The notes under the pieces were generated by a model, which had not been told where the DNA came from, did not search any database, and saw nothing but the letters and a program-made list of their open reading frames with translations. A program made the position numbers and the translations under genes. 64,000 bases of DNA from assembly GCA_947503435.1 (NCBI GenBank), contig CANNDL010000003.1:124001-188000 (forward strand). Direction: 5' to 3'. The stretch is from an uncultured Kangiella sp. (lineage in GTDB: Bacteria; Pseudomonadota; Gammaproteobacteria; Enterobacterales; Kangiellaceae). Below are positions 23,344 through 35,781 of this stretch, in pieces. The number at the start of each line of letters is the position of its first letter. The first letter of the stretch is position 1.

Positions 23344-25764
23344 TTATTTGCGTTTGCCGCTTTTTCCACGTTTAGGTTTGGTATTCTTGCCATAGCTCTT
23401 TTTAGGGCCCTTAGTACTTTTCCCTTTATTTTTTGCGCTTTTACTAAAAGAGCTGCCTTTGCGCTCATCTTTAGAAACAGAGCCTGAGCGCTTAGCCTTA
23501 GAATAGAGCTTTCTTCGTTCAGAACCTTTAACTTCTTCGCGTTTTACTGACTCACGCTTTACCAAATCAAAATCAATCTTTTTGTCTTCTAGATCAACTC
23601 TGCTAACTTTTATCAAGCAACGATCGCCAACTCTAAAGCTTTGCCGACTACGCTCGCCTATCAAACGCATTTTAGCGGCATCAAAGTGATAATAATCGCC
23701 ATCTAAAGCACTAATATGAATTAATCCATCGACGTGTAATTCATCAAGCTGTACAAATAAACCAAAACTAGTAACCGTTGAAACCGTTCCCCAGTACTCT
23801 TCGCCAACTCTAGTCAACATGTATTCGCATTTCAACCAGTCCACAACTTCACGGGTCGCTTTATCTGCTCGTCGTTCCGTCATAGAAGAGTGTTCGCTTA
23901 ACTGAACCAACTCAGCGTCTGTATAGGCTTGCCCTGATTCAGAACCTGTTAATTGCTCTTTTTTCGCCAAAATACTCTTAATAATACGGTGGACTAATAA
24001 GTCAGGATAGCGTCGGATTGGAGAAGTAAAGTGAGTATAAGATTCAAATGCTAAGCCAAAATGACCTTCATTCTCAGGACTGTATACGGCTTGCATCATT
24101 GAACGTAGCATCATGGATTGAATTAATTCCGAATCCGGACGCTCTATAATTGATTTGTGCAACTCGCGATAATGTTTTGGTTCAGGATTCTGACCACCGA
24201 ATAAAATTAATCCCAGTTCACCTAAAAAAGCTCTAAACTTTTCCAATCGCTCTTCCGAGGGCCCTTCATGAATCCGGTAAACCCCTGGGACTTTATTCTT
24301 TAAAATAAACTCAGCGGCAGCCACATTGGCACAAATCATACATTCTTCAATAATCTTATGGGCATCGTTACGCACTAAACCCACAATTTTGTCTATCTTG
24401 CGATCTTCCGTAAAGATGATTTGTGTTTCGGTAGTTTCAAATTCGATCGAGCCGCGCTCATGCTTTAGTTTTAATCGCACCTTAAAAAGGTCGTATAAAC
24501 ATTCTAAATCTTTGACCAGTGGTTGATATTCTTTTCGTAACTCTTGATGACCCTCTTCTTCATCGTTGAGTATTGTCCAGACTTTAGTATAGGTAAATCG
24601 TGCATGAGAATGCATTACTGCTGGATAGAATTTAGAGTCAATTACTTTTCCATTAGCATCTAGTTCCATTTCAGAAACCATACAGAGTCTATCAACTTGA
24701 GGATTCAGAGAACAAAGGCCATTGGATAATAATTCTGGCAACATCGGGACTACAAAATTCGGGAAATAAACCGAGTTACCGCGCTTAATCGCTTCGGCAT
24801 CTAATGCAGTTTCCGGTTGAACATAATGACTTACATCAGCAATCGCAACCCATAGTCGCCAACCGCCATTTGCTTCTTTGCGGCAATATACCGCATCATC
24901 GAAATCACGCGCGTCTTCGCCGTCAATCGTTACTAAAGGTAAATCGCGCAAATCTACGCGCTGATTTTTTTCAAACTTCCAGTCTGATTCCGTAATTTCC
25001 ACAGGAAGCTCGGTAACCTGTCGATTCACTTCTTCTGGCCATTCATGTGGAATACCATGGCTACGAATGGCGATCTCTATCTCCATTCCAGCTGATAAAT
25101 AATCTCCTAGCACCTCCGTGATTTCACCCCGAGCGTGGCGATTTTTGCTGGGTCGTTGCACGATGGCAGCAACCACTACTTGTCCCGCTTTAGCTTTTAA
25201 TCCAGAGCTTAGATCAACAATCAAGTCATGCTGAATTCGTGAATCTTCTGAAGAAACAAAGAATAGTCCATTTTCCTCATACAAACGACCAACCACATGG
25301 GTCGTAGAGCCATCAAGGATTTCAACAATGTCGCCTTCGGTTTTTCCTTTACGATTAACTTTTTTGATCCGTGCTAATACTTTATCGCCATGAAAAACAT
25401 TGTGCATTTCTCTAGGAGACAAATACCAATCTTCACCGCCTTGCTCTAGAGACAAATATCCATAGCCATCGCGATGAGCTAGAACGGTACCACGCACTAA
25501 ATCCGTAGCATCGACTAAGCAATAATCACCTTTTCGATTACAAATCAATTGGCCGTCGCGTTCCATGGCATTCAAGCGCTTATGAAAAGCTCGTTTATCA
25601 TCGGGGTCAGTAATTTTTAATCGCTCTGCTAACTCATCAAACGATAAAGGCTCGCCTGACTTATCTAGCGTTTGAAGTATAAATTGACGGCTAGCAATAG
25701 GATTTTGATAGCGCTGGGCTTCTAAATTCGCTTGTGGATCTTGATTAGTTTTTTTCTTGGACAA
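23344..25764 (-). CDS. rnr: Ribonuclease R
   Basis: 806-residue 3'-5' exoribonuclease that degrades structured RNA. Winged-helix N-terminus (about 22-85), cold-shock domains, RNB catalytic domain with TIDGEDARDFDDAVYC (metal-binding aspartates), S1 domain (about 645-730) and a Lys/Ser-rich tail typical of RNase R. The frame opens with TTG at 25762-25764 just three codons after an in-frame stop; there is no ATG before the conserved NPIASRQFIL block, so TTG must be the start. No good ribosome-binding site is visible before it. Confidence 0.96.
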   Translation of the reverse strand: MSKKKTNQDPQANLEAQRYQNPIASRQFILQTLDKSGEPLSFDELAERLKITDPDDKRAFHKRLNAMERDGQLICNRKGDYCLVDATDLVRGTVLAHRDGYGYLSLEQGGEDWYLSPREMHNVFHGDKVLARIKKVNRKGKTEGDIVEILDGSTTHVVGRLYEENGLFFVSSEDSRIQHDLIVDLSSGLKAKAGQVVVAAIVQRPSKNRHARGEITEVLGDYLSAGMEIEIAIRSHGIPHEWPEEVNRQVTELPVEITESDWKFEKNQRVDLRDLPLVTIDGEDARDFDDAVYCRKEANGGWRLWVAIADVSHYVQPETALDAEAIKRGNSVYFPNFVVPMLPELLSNGLCSLNPQVDRLCMVSEMELDANGKVIDSKFYPAVMHSHARFTYTKVWTILNDEEEGHQELRKEYQPLVKDLECLYDLFKVRLKLKHERGSIEFETTETQIIFTEDRKIDKIVGLVRNDAHKIIEECMICANVAAAEFILKNKVPGVYRIHEGPSEERLEKFRAFLGELGLILFGGQNPEPKHYRELHKSIIERPDSELIQSMMLRSMMQAVYSPENEGHFGLAFESYTHFTSPIRRYPDLLVHRIIKSILAKKEQLTGSESGQAYTDAELVQLSEHSSMTERRADKATREVVDWLKCEYMLTRVGEEYWGTVSTVTSFGLFVQLDELHVDGLIHISALDGDYYHFDAAKMRLIGERSRQSFRVGDRCLIKVSRVDLEDKKIDFDLVKRESVKREEVKGSERRKLYSKAKRSGSVSKDERKGSSFSKSAKNKGKSTKGPKKSYGKNTKPKRGKSGKRK

Positions 25765-25833
25765 ATCGTATTATTTAAAAAGTAGTTTTACCCATTGTAT
25801 AGGCTAGAGTCACAATATGCGATAACTAGTTAA

Positions 25834-26583
25834 TTAACCTGGTTTTCTAAATAATTTGAACTGCAACGGCCACATACACTTTTTCATATGCCCAGTATCA
25901 CACCAAGCAAACTCCAATGGCTGTAATATTTGATTAACTGGATCAACGCCTTCCATGCTTTTGTACTTTTGCACTGCAGACCAAGTACGTAAGTAATCCG
26001 CAAATTGTTGATAAGACCAAGTGATTTCCATCTGCATTTTAGGCGGTACTAACAATTGATGAGGGAATTCAAAATTTTCATACCCGCTATCAATCCAGTG
26101 ACGGCGCTTGGACCAATAATCGCCAAGAATATCGTCATATAAAAGCTTAATGCTCTTATCCACTTCAGGATTAATATGCACCAAGGAATAACACCAAGCA
26201 GCAAATACACCACCAGGTTTTAATACCCTATCAACTTCTTGCATAAAAGAGTCAAAGTCAAACCAATGCAATGCTTGAGCGACTGTCACTAAATCGACAC
26301 TTTCATCATTCAAGTTAGATTTATCTGCAACTTCAACTCGATAAATAATATTAGGGGCTTTCTTAGCATGGGCAATTTGTTCGATACTTTCATCGGTGGC
26401 AATTACTTTATCAAACTGCTTAGCTAATTGAGAGGCTGCCTGTCCCGTTCCCGTACCCACATCCCACGCAACTTGGTGGTTATCACAAACCATAGATAAA
26501 TACTGAAAGATCTCTGAAGGATATTCAGGTCGATTACGTTGATATTGTTGCGCGATATCGGAAAAGTAGTTCTTATCGTCCAT
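25834..26583 (-). CDS. Class I SAM-dependent methyltransferase
   Basis: 249 residues of the methyltransferase-11 type: motif I DVGTGTGQAASQLA (about 41-54), the acidic residue of motif II in VIATDES, and VDLVTVAQALHWFDFDSF plus VLKPGGVFAAW. The ALHWFD motif is common in YcgJ-like enzymes of unknown substrate. Stands alone, 70 bases after rnr. Confidence 0.85.
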   Translation of the reverse strand: MDDKNYFSDIAQQYQRNRPEYPSEIFQYLSMVCDNHQVAWDVGTGTGQAASQLAKQFDKVIATDESIEQIAHAKKAPNIIYRVEVADKSNLNDESVDLVTVAQALHWFDFDSFMQEVDRVLKPGGVFAAWCYSLVHINPEVDKSIKLLYDDILGDYWSKRRHWIDSGYENFEFPHQLLVPPKMQMEITWSYQQFADYLRTWSAVQKYKSMEGVDPVNQILQPLEFAWCDTGHMKKCMWPLQFKLFRKPG

Positions 26584-26703
26584 GTATCAATTCCTTTGAC
26601 GCCATACTGACTGTTTCATAATCAATACAATACGCTCAATTTTACATAAAATCAAAAATGACAAGAAGCAAGTTCAATTCATCAATTATTATTGTAATTC
26701 TAT

Positions 26704-26925
26704 TTATTTAGATGAAAAGTAATTAAATCTTGGTACTGTATTACCATTGATTTCAACATGTTCACCGAACATATCCAATGGTCGGATCCAAATCCCATAA
26801 TCTCCATAAAGTGCTTTATAGACTACAAATAACTCTCCAGTCTCTGAGTGAGTGGCAACATCCAGCACTTCGTATTTTTGCCCTTTAAAGTGTTGGTAAA
26901 TGCCTTTTTTAACCGTTTTAATCAT
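26704..26925 (-). CDS. DUF1653 domain protein
   Basis: 73 residues; GIYQHFKGQKYEVL..ATHSETGE..VVYKALYGDYGIWIRPLDMF covers the family. Cytosolic, about one domain, function unknown. Overlaps the GNAT gene by 8 bases and is cotranslated with it. Confidence 0.88.
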   Translation of the reverse strand: MIKTVKKGIYQHFKGQKYEVLDVATHSETGELFVVYKALYGDYGIWIRPLDMFGEHVEINGNTVPRFNYFSSK

Positions 26926-27367
26926 TAGTATATTCTTGGTAAATATCAGGGAAATATCGCTCCATCATAATGCTAGGATTATTAAGCTCTGTAAAACCAT
27001 ATTTTTCATATAGCCATTTCGCAGTTGATGTTACTAAAGTAAAGCGACGTATATTTTGTAGATCTGGGTGAGCATCAATCGCTTGCATCAAATAATGACT
27101 TAAACCCTTGCCTTGCTCTTCTGGAAGAACGAATACGTCAACCAGGTTGGCAAAAGTTGCTTTGTCGCTAATTACTCGCGCATAGCCGACCATTTGATCG
27201 CTTTTATAGAGGCCAAAGTTAATCGAGTTATTAATCGATTTCTGAACCAATGGTTTCGATATCCCATTTGACCAAGTTGATTCTATATCAAGAAATTGAT
27301 GGATACGGTTCGTATCCAATTTCTGAATATCAGTATCTACCCAATAATCGTTAAATTGCCATTGCAT
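26918..27367 (-). CDS. GNAT-family N-acetyltransferase
   Basis: 149 residues; acetyl-CoA binding motif A VDVFVLPEEQGKGLSHYLMQAI (Q/R-x-x-G-x-G/A), preceded by VGYARVISD and followed by the WLYEKYGF block. Substrate unknown; this branch (YjgM/PaiA-like) acts on small molecules. Confidence 0.85.
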   Translation of the reverse strand: MQWQFNDYWVDTDIQKLDTNRIHQFLDIESTWSNGISKPLVQKSINNSINFGLYKSDQMVGYARVISDKATFANLVDVFVLPEEQGKGLSHYLMQAIDAHPDLQNIRRFTLVTSTAKWLYEKYGFTELNNPSIMMERYFPDIYQEYTND

Positions 27368-27387
27368 AATTCACCTTTAAAAAACCA

Positions 27388-27413
27388 TAAAAAAAGCGAC
27401 CTGTTGGTCGCTT
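27388..27413 (-). terminator. Intrinsic terminator of purA
   Basis: 8-bp stem AAGCGACC/GGTCGCTT (27394-27413) with a 4-base loop and a run of seven T on the minus strand, 25 bases after the purA stop. Confidence 0.92.
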
Positions 27414-27438
27414 TAATTTATCTGAATCCAATTTAATA

Positions 27439-28749
<1,311 letters not shown>

Positions 28750-28913
28750 TCAAATTTGGTTAATCTGTTTCGCATTTCTGCGACAAGAAACCGCGCATTT
28801 TACCGCCAATCCCAATGAAAATCCTTACTTTTTTCGATTTTAGACCAAATAAATCTATTGAGCGCATGGATATCATCAAGTTGTTCAATAGATCAAACAC
28901 TTAAGTTTAAAAC

Positions 28914-29099
28914 TTAAGTAACAAAGTAGATCCAAACTAACCCGATTAGCATACTAATAAAGCCCATTGTACGAATATTCATTTCAGGGCTCTTAGCAAT
29001 TTCAACAACAGTCTTACGCCATTGTTTTGGGAACAAAGCTGGCATCAGTCCTTCAAATACCAAAAATAAGCCCATTGCTATTAACCACTCTTGCGACAT
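28914..29099 (-). CDS. DUF2065 (YjeT-like) small membrane protein
   Basis: 61 residues, two helices (about 6-22 and 44-60) around a PALFPKQWRKTV loop. Conserved between hflC and purA in many gammaproteobacteria, as here. Function unknown. Confidence 0.85.
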   Translation of the reverse strand: MSQEWLIAMGLFLVFEGLMPALFPKQWRKTVVEIAKSPEMNIRTMGFISMLIGLVWIYFVT

Positions 29100-29132
29100 C
29101 TTTACCTCTTAAACATAATTTTTTTTACTCAT

Positions 29133-29164
29133 AAAAAAAAGGATAAGCGAAGCTTATCCTTTTT
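29133..29164 (-). terminator. Intrinsic terminator of hflC
   Basis: Stem GGATAAGC/GCTTATCC (29141-29159) with a 3-base loop, flanked by eight A and five T. It separates hflK-hflC from the small DUF2065 gene downstream. Confidence 0.9.
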
Positions 29165-29180
29165 ATATTGAACTGCTTAG

Positions 29181-30065
29181 TTACTTACCGTCGATATCTT
29201 TAAAATACTTAAAGAATTCGCTATCCGGATTAATCACCATAATATCATCTGAGCTATTGAATGACTTCTTATAAGCATCAAGACTTCTTAAGAATGCATA
29301 AAACTCTGGATTTTTATTATAGGTTTCAGCGTAAATCTTGGCCGCTTCGGCATCACCGTTACCACGAATCTCACGGGTTTTCTGCTCCGCTTCAGCGACG
29401 ATAATAGTTGCCTGAGCGTCGGTTTCAGCACGGATAATACGAGCGGTTTTTTGACCTTCAGCGCGGTTTTTCTTAGCGAAACGATCACGTTCAGCTTTCA
29501 TTTCCTCAAACACGTTACGTCGAATCTCTTCTGGATAATTAACTTTTTTAACCTGTACGTCCACTAGCTCGATACCAAATTCAGGAGTTTTCAGCTTAAC
29601 GGCTTCTAAAATGGCTGCCATAGTTTCTTCGCGTTTGGTTGCTACAATCTCTTGAGTATTGCGCAAACCTACTTGAGTACGAAGTTCAGAATCAATAAAG
29701 CGCTCTAAGAATTCATTAGCTTTCACAATTTTACCGCCAGTACGTAAATAATATTGACCGAAATCTTTTACTCGCCAATTGGCATAAGTATCAATTTCTA
29801 AGTCAAACTTATTTGACGTTACCACGCGCTCTGGATTGCCATCTAATGTTTGCACACGAGCATCAATTTTTAACGCTTTATTGATAAAAGGCCATTTCCA
29901 ATGTAAACCAGGCTCATAAACGCTTGGTACGCCTGATGCGTCTTTTTTAACTTTACTAAACTCAAGGATAAATCCACGTTGCTGTTGCTTTACGATAAAC
30001 ATAGATTGCGACAATACAAATACTACTGCCAACAATAAAAAACCTAATATTGGAGACTTACTCAT
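29181..30065 (-). CDS. hflC: HflC, SPFH regulator of FtsH
   Basis: 294 residues; N-terminal membrane anchor (about 5-22), SPFH/prohibitin domain and a long helical arm. With HflK it forms the membrane cage around the FtsH protease. One-base overlap with the hflK stop. Confidence 0.95.
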   Translation of the reverse strand: MSKSPILGFLLLAVVFVLSQSMFIVKQQQRGFILEFSKVKKDASGVPSVYEPGLHWKWPFINKALKIDARVQTLDGNPERVVTSNKFDLEIDTYANWRVKDFGQYYLRTGGKIVKANEFLERFIDSELRTQVGLRNTQEIVATKREETMAAILEAVKLKTPEFGIELVDVQVKKVNYPEEIRRNVFEEMKAERDRFAKKNRAEGQKTARIIRAETDAQATIIVAEAEQKTREIRGNGDAEAAKIYAETYNKNPEFYAFLRSLDAYKKSFNSSDDIMVINPDSEFFKYFKDIDGK

Positions 30066-31105
30066 TATTTATTCTCCTTAGTTTCTTTTTTCTTATTAAC
30101 GATTTGATCTAATGGTAAATAAGTTAAATTATTACCACCTTCGGTATCTAGTACCACTTTACTTACATTACTCATAACTTGCTCTACCGTTTCTAAATAT
30201 AAACGCGAACGGGTGACTTCAGGAGCTGCTTCGTATTCCGGCAATAATTTAGCAAATCGAGCCACTTCACCTTTTGCTTCAGCAACTACTCTTTGGCGAT
30301 AAGCTTCAGCTTGTTGCATCATCGCTTCAGCTTCAGCCTCGGCAGTTGGGATGATTTGGTTTTGATAAGCACCTGCTTGTTCTTCATAGCGCTTTTTATC
30401 ATTAATCGAACGGTTTACATCATCAAAGGCTTCACGTACCGCCGCTGGCGCTTCAGAATTTTGCAGGTTAACTTCGATAACAGTTAGACCCATTTCTAAT
30501 GGAATAATGGTCTTATTAATCTCATCTTGCACCATCGCCATAATGCCAGTTTTATTATCTTTTAAAACTTCATCGATATTGGAACTACCCACAGCTTTTC
30601 TTAAAGCTGCATCAGTGGCATGTTTTAATACTGAATCAGGCTTATTTACATTAAATAAATAGTCTTCAGGAATATTAACGCGATACTGAACTGATAATTC
30701 AACATCAACAATATTCTTATTCTTAGTCAGCATGGTGCCTTGGAAATTTTCTGTTTTAACCGTGTTAACATCAACCTTGTACAAACGGTCTATAAACGGT
30801 GGCATCCAACCCAAGCCCGGCTCTACAGTTCTATCTAAAGCGCCAAAACGAGTAATCACACCTTGCTCAGCTTCTTTAATCGTATAAAAACCTTTAACCA
30901 CATAAAATCCAGCTAAAACGAGCAAGCCAATAAAAAAGAAACTTTTCCCGCCGCTGGCATTTTTACCGCCTTTACCGCCAAACATCTTGCCAAATTTATC
31001 GCCCGCATCTTTGATCATCTTATCGAGATCATTTTGATTGTTTGGGCGTTTCTTGCCCCACGGATCCTGGTTATTACCATTTCCGCCTGGTTGATTCCAA
31101 GCCAT
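30065..31105 (-). CDS. hflK: HflK, SPFH regulator of FtsH
   Basis: 346 residues; Gly/Asn-rich cytoplasmic N-terminus (MAWNQPGGNGNNQDPWGKK), one membrane helix (about 54-71), SPFH domain with QGVITRFG and an Ala/Glu-rich arm. Partner of HflC in the same operon. Confidence 0.95.
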   Translation of the reverse strand: MAWNQPGGNGNNQDPWGKKRPNNQNDLDKMIKDAGDKFGKMFGGKGGKNASGGKSFFFIGLLVLAGFYVVKGFYTIKEAEQGVITRFGALDRTVEPGLGWMPPFIDRLYKVDVNTVKTENFQGTMLTKNKNIVDVELSVQYRVNIPEDYLFNVNKPDSVLKHATDAALRKAVGSSNIDEVLKDNKTGIMAMVQDEINKTIIPLEMGLTVIEVNLQNSEAPAAVREAFDDVNRSINDKKRYEEQAGAYQNQIIPTAEAEAEAMMQQAEAYRQRVVAEAKGEVARFAKLLPEYEAAPEVTRSRLYLETVEQVMSNVSKVVLDTEGGNNLTYLPLDQIVNKKKETKENK

Positions 31106-31202
31106 TAGACTCTCCGAATTAATAATGAATATTACAAAGTTATTGCTTTAATTGTATGGGCGCAATGCTTTGCTTTCAAGGTAAAAGACTGATTTATAAG
31201 AG

Positions 31203-32507
31203 TTACTTAGTATTTAATATGTAACTAGATAAATCCTCATCCAATTGCCTAGAAAGCCTTACCCAGTCAGACTTTGCGAGTTGAACTTTCAACAATAAAT
31301 CGCCATTTTCAGAGTAGGCTTCCTCTTCTATGGCATTCAACTCATATAAATAACCTCTTAAGCGCCCCTTAGATGGGGGAATTTGCAACTGTCCTATAAA
31401 TTGCTCATCCATTGCCATTTCTTCAATCGCTGCCTGCAATAGATCCATGCCAATATTATTAAGAGCTGAAACCCACACTCGAATTGGCTTACCAGTATTA
31501 TCTCGATCTATACGTGGCTCGGCCCCTTCTATTGCGTCAATTTTATTAAAAACCTGCAACATAGGAATTTCATCAGCACCAATCTGATTCAGAACCTTCA
31601 TCACCTCTTCAATATTTTCTTCACGCCTGTCCGATGCTGCGTCAATTACATGCAGTAAAACATTCGCTTCTACCGACTCTTCTAAAGTAGCTCTAAAGGC
31701 TGCGACTAAGTCATGTGGTAAATGGCGTATAAAACCCACCGTGTCGGCTAAAATAACGTCCGTTCCTTGAGGCAAAGTTAATCTTCGCAAAGTTGGATCA
31801 AGCGTAGCAAAGAGTTTATCTTCTGCAAGAACATCTGACTCAGTTGCCAAGTTAAATAGGGTAGACTTTCCAGCGTTGGTGTAACCTACAATAGATATCG
31901 TTTTAATATTGGCTCTTTTACGCGAGCGCCGACCTTGTTCCCGTTGCTTGCCTACTTTATCCAAACGACGTTCGATATATTTAATGCGATCACGCAGTAA
32001 CCGCCTATCGGTCTCCAACTGGGTCTCACCCGGTCCGCGCAAACCGATACCACCTTTTTGTCTTTCTAGGTGAGTCCAACCACGCACTAAGCGAGTCGAT
32101 AAATGTTTCAATTGAGCCAATTCAACCTGCAATTTACCTTCAAAGGTAAACGCCCTTTGTGCAAAGATATCTAAAATTAATCCAATTCGATTTATCACTC
32201 TGGCTTGCACTACTTTTTCGATGTTTCTCTCTTGAGCTGGGGATAGTGCATGATTAAAAATCACTAAGTCAGCATCTAGTGCATTTTTTACCGAGATTAT
32301 TTCATCAATTTTGCCGCTGCCAATAAAAAACTTGGGATCGGGTGCACCTCGCTTGGCAGTAACGATGTCTAGTACTTTTAAGCCTGCAGAACGAACTAAC
32401 TCTACGAACTCGGAAAGATCTTCTTGATTTTTATCTTGGCTTAAATTTTGTTGGAAATCGATATGAACTAATATTGCTGACTCACCGCCAGCATGACGAT
32501 CAAACAC
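31203..32507 (-). CDS. hflX: Ribosome-associated GTPase HflX
   Basis: 434 residues. N-terminal HflX domain, GPGETQLETDRR linker motif, and G domain with Walker A GYTNAGKSTLF and DTVGFI. Rescues and splits stalled 70S ribosomes after heat stress in E. coli. Start is GTG (32505-32507), matching the E. coli N-terminus MFDR, with GAGG well placed upstream. Confidence 0.95.
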   Translation of the reverse strand: MFDRHAGGESAILVHIDFQQNLSQDKNQEDLSEFVELVRSAGLKVLDIVTAKRGAPDPKFFIGSGKIDEIISVKNALDADLVIFNHALSPAQERNIEKVVQARVINRIGLILDIFAQRAFTFEGKLQVELAQLKHLSTRLVRGWTHLERQKGGIGLRGPGETQLETDRRLLRDRIKYIERRLDKVGKQREQGRRSRKRANIKTISIVGYTNAGKSTLFNLATESDVLAEDKLFATLDPTLRRLTLPQGTDVILADTVGFIRHLPHDLVAAFRATLEESVEANVLLHVIDAASDRREENIEEVMKVLNQIGADEIPMLQVFNKIDAIEGAEPRIDRDNTGKPIRVWVSALNNIGMDLLQAAIEEMAMDEQFIGQLQIPPSKGRLRGYLYELNAIEEEAYSENGDLLLKVQLAKSDWVRLSRQLDEDLSSYILNTK

Positions 32508-32635
32508 TCGTCACCTCAGTTTGAGTTAAACTCTAATTGGTAATTATAGATAGAAAGGCCATAAGAAGACCAGCTGCTTTTATCAACAACTGGTAATCTT
32601 GATAGCTATCAGAACGAAGGGGGGAAATTAAAGGA

Positions 32636-32977
<342 letters not shown>

Positions 32978-33114
32978 TTATCATTATAATTGACTCATGT
33001 GAGCCTATTGTTATTCTCAATCGTCCTGACTTGAATTGTAAATTTTACTCCCAGACAAAAGTCTACCCCAAAAAAATCAATAAATCGAGGTCTGTCAATA
33101 AGTTATACATATTT

Positions 33115-34065
33115 TTAAAAGCTATTTAACACTTTACTGACGCTTTGGTACACCGTTGAAAACGGTTGGTTAGATTCTATTTGTTCTAGTTCTTGCCAGC
33201 TTCTCAGCCAAGTAAATTGGCGCTTGGCAAGCTGACGGGTGGCGATTATAGCTCTTTCAACCGCTTCATCGAGACTCAAATCACCGGATAGGTATTGCCA
33301 CATCTGCCGATATCCTACAGAACGAATGGCGGGCAAGTCAGGGTTAAGATCAGCACGCCCATATAAAGCTTGAACTTCAGCTAAAAATCCTTGCTCCATC
33401 ATCATGTGAAATCGTTTTTCAATTCTCTGGTGTAATTCCGTCCTATCCGAAGGTACAAGTGCTATTTGTTTTACTCGATAAGGAAAGTCTTCATTTTCTT
33501 GTTCCGCATGCAATTGGCTTAATGATTTTCCCGTAATTCTAAATACTTCCAGCGCACGTAAAATTCTTTGAGGATCGTTGCTATTTATTCTGTCTGCAGA
33601 AATAGAGTCGACTTTCGCTAATTCTTGATGCAGCTTTAATAGCCCTTTTTGGTCCAGCTCAACTTGTAGCGCCGCACGAATATTGGAGTCCGAATTGGGC
33701 AAATTATTCATACCCTCAAGTAGCGTTTTATAATAGAGCATAGTCCCTCCAACTAAAAGTGGAGTTCGACCCGCTTTGGTTATTAAATCCATTTCAACCA
33801 AGGCATCATCTCTAAAACGCGCTGCGGAATAAGGATCACTTGGATCACAAATATCAATCAATCGATGAGGCGCTAAAGCGAGCTCTTCTATGCTTGGTTT
33901 AGCAGAGCCAATATCCATGCCACGATAAACCATCGCTGAGTCAACACTGATGATTTCGCACTCATGTTCTTGAACCAACTTAATTGCCAGCTCTGTTTTT
34001 CCGGCTGCAGTTGGTCCCATCAAGAAAATAGCTTTTGGTTTATCCGTCTTCAATTTTTTCCTCAT
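33115..34065 (-). CDS. miaA: tRNA dimethylallyltransferase
   Basis: 316 residues; P-loop [14 protein letters not shown] at about 14-27, [16 protein letters not shown] and the RSVGYRQMW block. Adds the isopentenyl group to A37 of tRNAs that read UNN codons. Starts 4 bases after the mutL stop. Confidence 0.96.
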   Translation of the reverse strand: MRKKLKTDKPKAIFLMGPTAAGKTELAIKLVQEHECEIISVDSAMVYRGMDIGSAKPSIEELALAPHRLIDICDPSDPYSAARFRDDALVEMDLITKAGRTPLLVGGTMLYYKTLLEGMNNLPNSDSNIRAALQVELDQKGLLKLHQELAKVDSISADRINSNDPQRILRALEVFRITGKSLSQLHAEQENEDFPYRVKQIALVPSDRTELHQRIEKRFHMMMEQGFLAEVQALYGRADLNPDLPAIRSVGYRQMWQYLSGDLSLDEAVERAIIATRQLAKRQFTWLRSWQELEQIESNQPFSTVYQSVSKVLNSF

Positions 34066-34069
34066 GCGA

Positions 34070-35767
34070 TCAGTGCTTCTGAATAGAAAGCCAATGCAAA
34101 ATGTCTTTTTCTGTGAGTAGATGACAAAATTCAGTAGCTCTCCAATCTTTTAACTGATTAAACTGTTGAATATAATCAAACCATTGAGTTTTCTCATCCG
34201 GCTGCCAATATTGCTCAAGCGTTAAAAGTAAGTCACGCTGCAATGATGCTAAATCTGAAATTTTTGAAAACACTCGATTAAGCCATTGCTGAATGCCAAT
34301 ATGTTCTATGCATGACGGAATTTTTTTAATCACTAAGTTTTGCGGCCCCAACTGCGCTACATCAAACCCAAGCATAGGCCCATATTCAACTAAGTTGGCA
34401 ATACTTTTTTCTGAATCTATAGTCAGCCGTATTGGAATTAGAATTGGTTTTTGCTTGATACTTTGTTGTTTCCACTCTTGCTTTAGAAGCACGGTTATTC
34501 GCTCCAACATATAAGATTTAACATCAAGCAAAAACACTTCTTCTTTATTGAAGTGCAAAAGAAAACGGCTAAAGAGCAATTGATTGTTAGCTTTATTTGA
34601 ACTTAAACTTTTAGGTTGATATGACTTCTTTTGCTCATTGATTCTTAATCCAGTGGTCTGAAAAGAATTAGTCTGCGGCTTAACTTCATAAACTTCATTG
34701 CGGGTTTCTTGTTGAAACTTTTGCATTCCTGGGTTTGTTGCTGGTCTGTCGAATAAAATGTCATTGTTTGCATAATCGTCTAGGGCAGTTTCGATCGCTT
34801 TTATTATATAATCATGAACCCGTCGGCCGTCAGTAAATCGAACCTCATGTTTTGTTGGATGAACATTTACATCTAGTTTATCTGCTGGTAACTCTAAAAA
34901 TAATACAAAAGCGGCTGAGCGCCCCACGGGTAAAAGTTCATGATATGCTTGTCTTACCGCGTGACTAATGGTCCTATCTTTTACTGGTCTGCCATTCACA
35001 AAAAAATACTGACTTAAACTAGAGCTTTGATGGTAATCAATTGGACCTAACCAGCCACTTAGTTTTAAATCTTCAAGCTCGTTATTTAGCAAAATTGCTC
35101 TTTGAATAAAGCTCCGACCTACTATTGTTCCTACTCGTTGCTTGATTTGTTCTTCAGTATTGGCAGCTGGTATGCGCTTTATAACTTTACCGTTATGTTT
35201 TAATGTGATGGCTATTTGTGAGTTTGCTAAGGCAATCTTTTTAACGATCTCTTCAATATGAATAAACTCAGTTCGTTCTGCCTTGAGAAACTTTTGTCGT
35301 GCTGGAGTATTAAAAAACAAATCCTTAACTTCAACAATAGAACCAAATGGCAATGGATGCGGCTGTATTTTCACATCCATATCTTGCCCTTCTGCATGAG
35401 CTGACCAACCAATATCTTGCGCCTGAGGCTTTGAACTTAAAGTTAATTTGGACACAGAGCTTATACTCGCTAAGGCTTCTCCACGAAAACCCAAAGTATC
35501 AATGGCTTCCAAATCCTTAGCTTCTATAATTTTACTAGTAGCATGACGGGCAAGTGCTAACGACAACTCAGTTTTAGGAATGCCGTTTCCATTGTCAGTA
35601 ATGCGAATTAAACGTATGCCGCCCCGCTCTAAATCAATTTGGATCCGAGTTGAGCCCGCATCAATCGAGTTTTCTAATAATTCTTTAACTACCGAAGCAG
35701 GCCTTTCAACCACTTCTCCGGCTGCAATTTGATTTGCTATTAAAGGGGATAATTTTTGGATAGGCAC
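34070..35767 (-). CDS. mutL: DNA mismatch repair protein MutL
   Basis: 565 residues. GHKL ATPase domain with [11 protein letters not shown] (about 29-39), [12 protein letters not shown] and [13 protein letters not shown]; transducer domain; variable linker; and a C-terminal dimerisation domain. The endonuclease motif DQHAxxERxxYE of many bacterial MutL proteins is not present, which matches the E. coli-type methyl-directed version. Start is GTG (35765-35767). The tract [19 protein letters not shown] at the domain junction is fairly diverged. Confidence 0.95.
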   Translation of the reverse strand: MPIQKLSPLIANQIAAGEVVERPASVVKELLENSIDAGSTRIQIDLERGGIRLIRITDNGNGIPKTELSLALARHATSKIIEAKDLEAIDTLGFRGEALASISSVSKLTLSSKPQAQDIGWSAHAEGQDMDVKIQPHPLPFGSIVEVKDLFFNTPARQKFLKAERTEFIHIEEIVKKIALANSQIAITLKHNGKVIKRIPAANTEEQIKQRVGTIVGRSFIQRAILLNNELEDLKLSGWLGPIDYHQSSSLSQYFFVNGRPVKDRTISHAVRQAYHELLPVGRSAAFVLFLELPADKLDVNVHPTKHEVRFTDGRRVHDYIIKAIETALDDYANNDILFDRPATNPGMQKFQQETRNEVYEVKPQTNSFQTTGLRINEQKKSYQPKSLSSNKANNQLLFSRFLLHFNKEEVFLLDVKSYMLERITVLLKQEWKQQSIKQKPILIPIRLTIDSEKSIANLVEYGPMLGFDVAQLGPQNLVIKKIPSCIEHIGIQQWLNRVFSKISDLASLQRDLLLTLEQYWQPDEKTQWFDYIQQFNQLKDWRATEFCHLLTEKDILHWLSIQKH

Positions 35768-35781
35768 AGAATTAACTCAAA

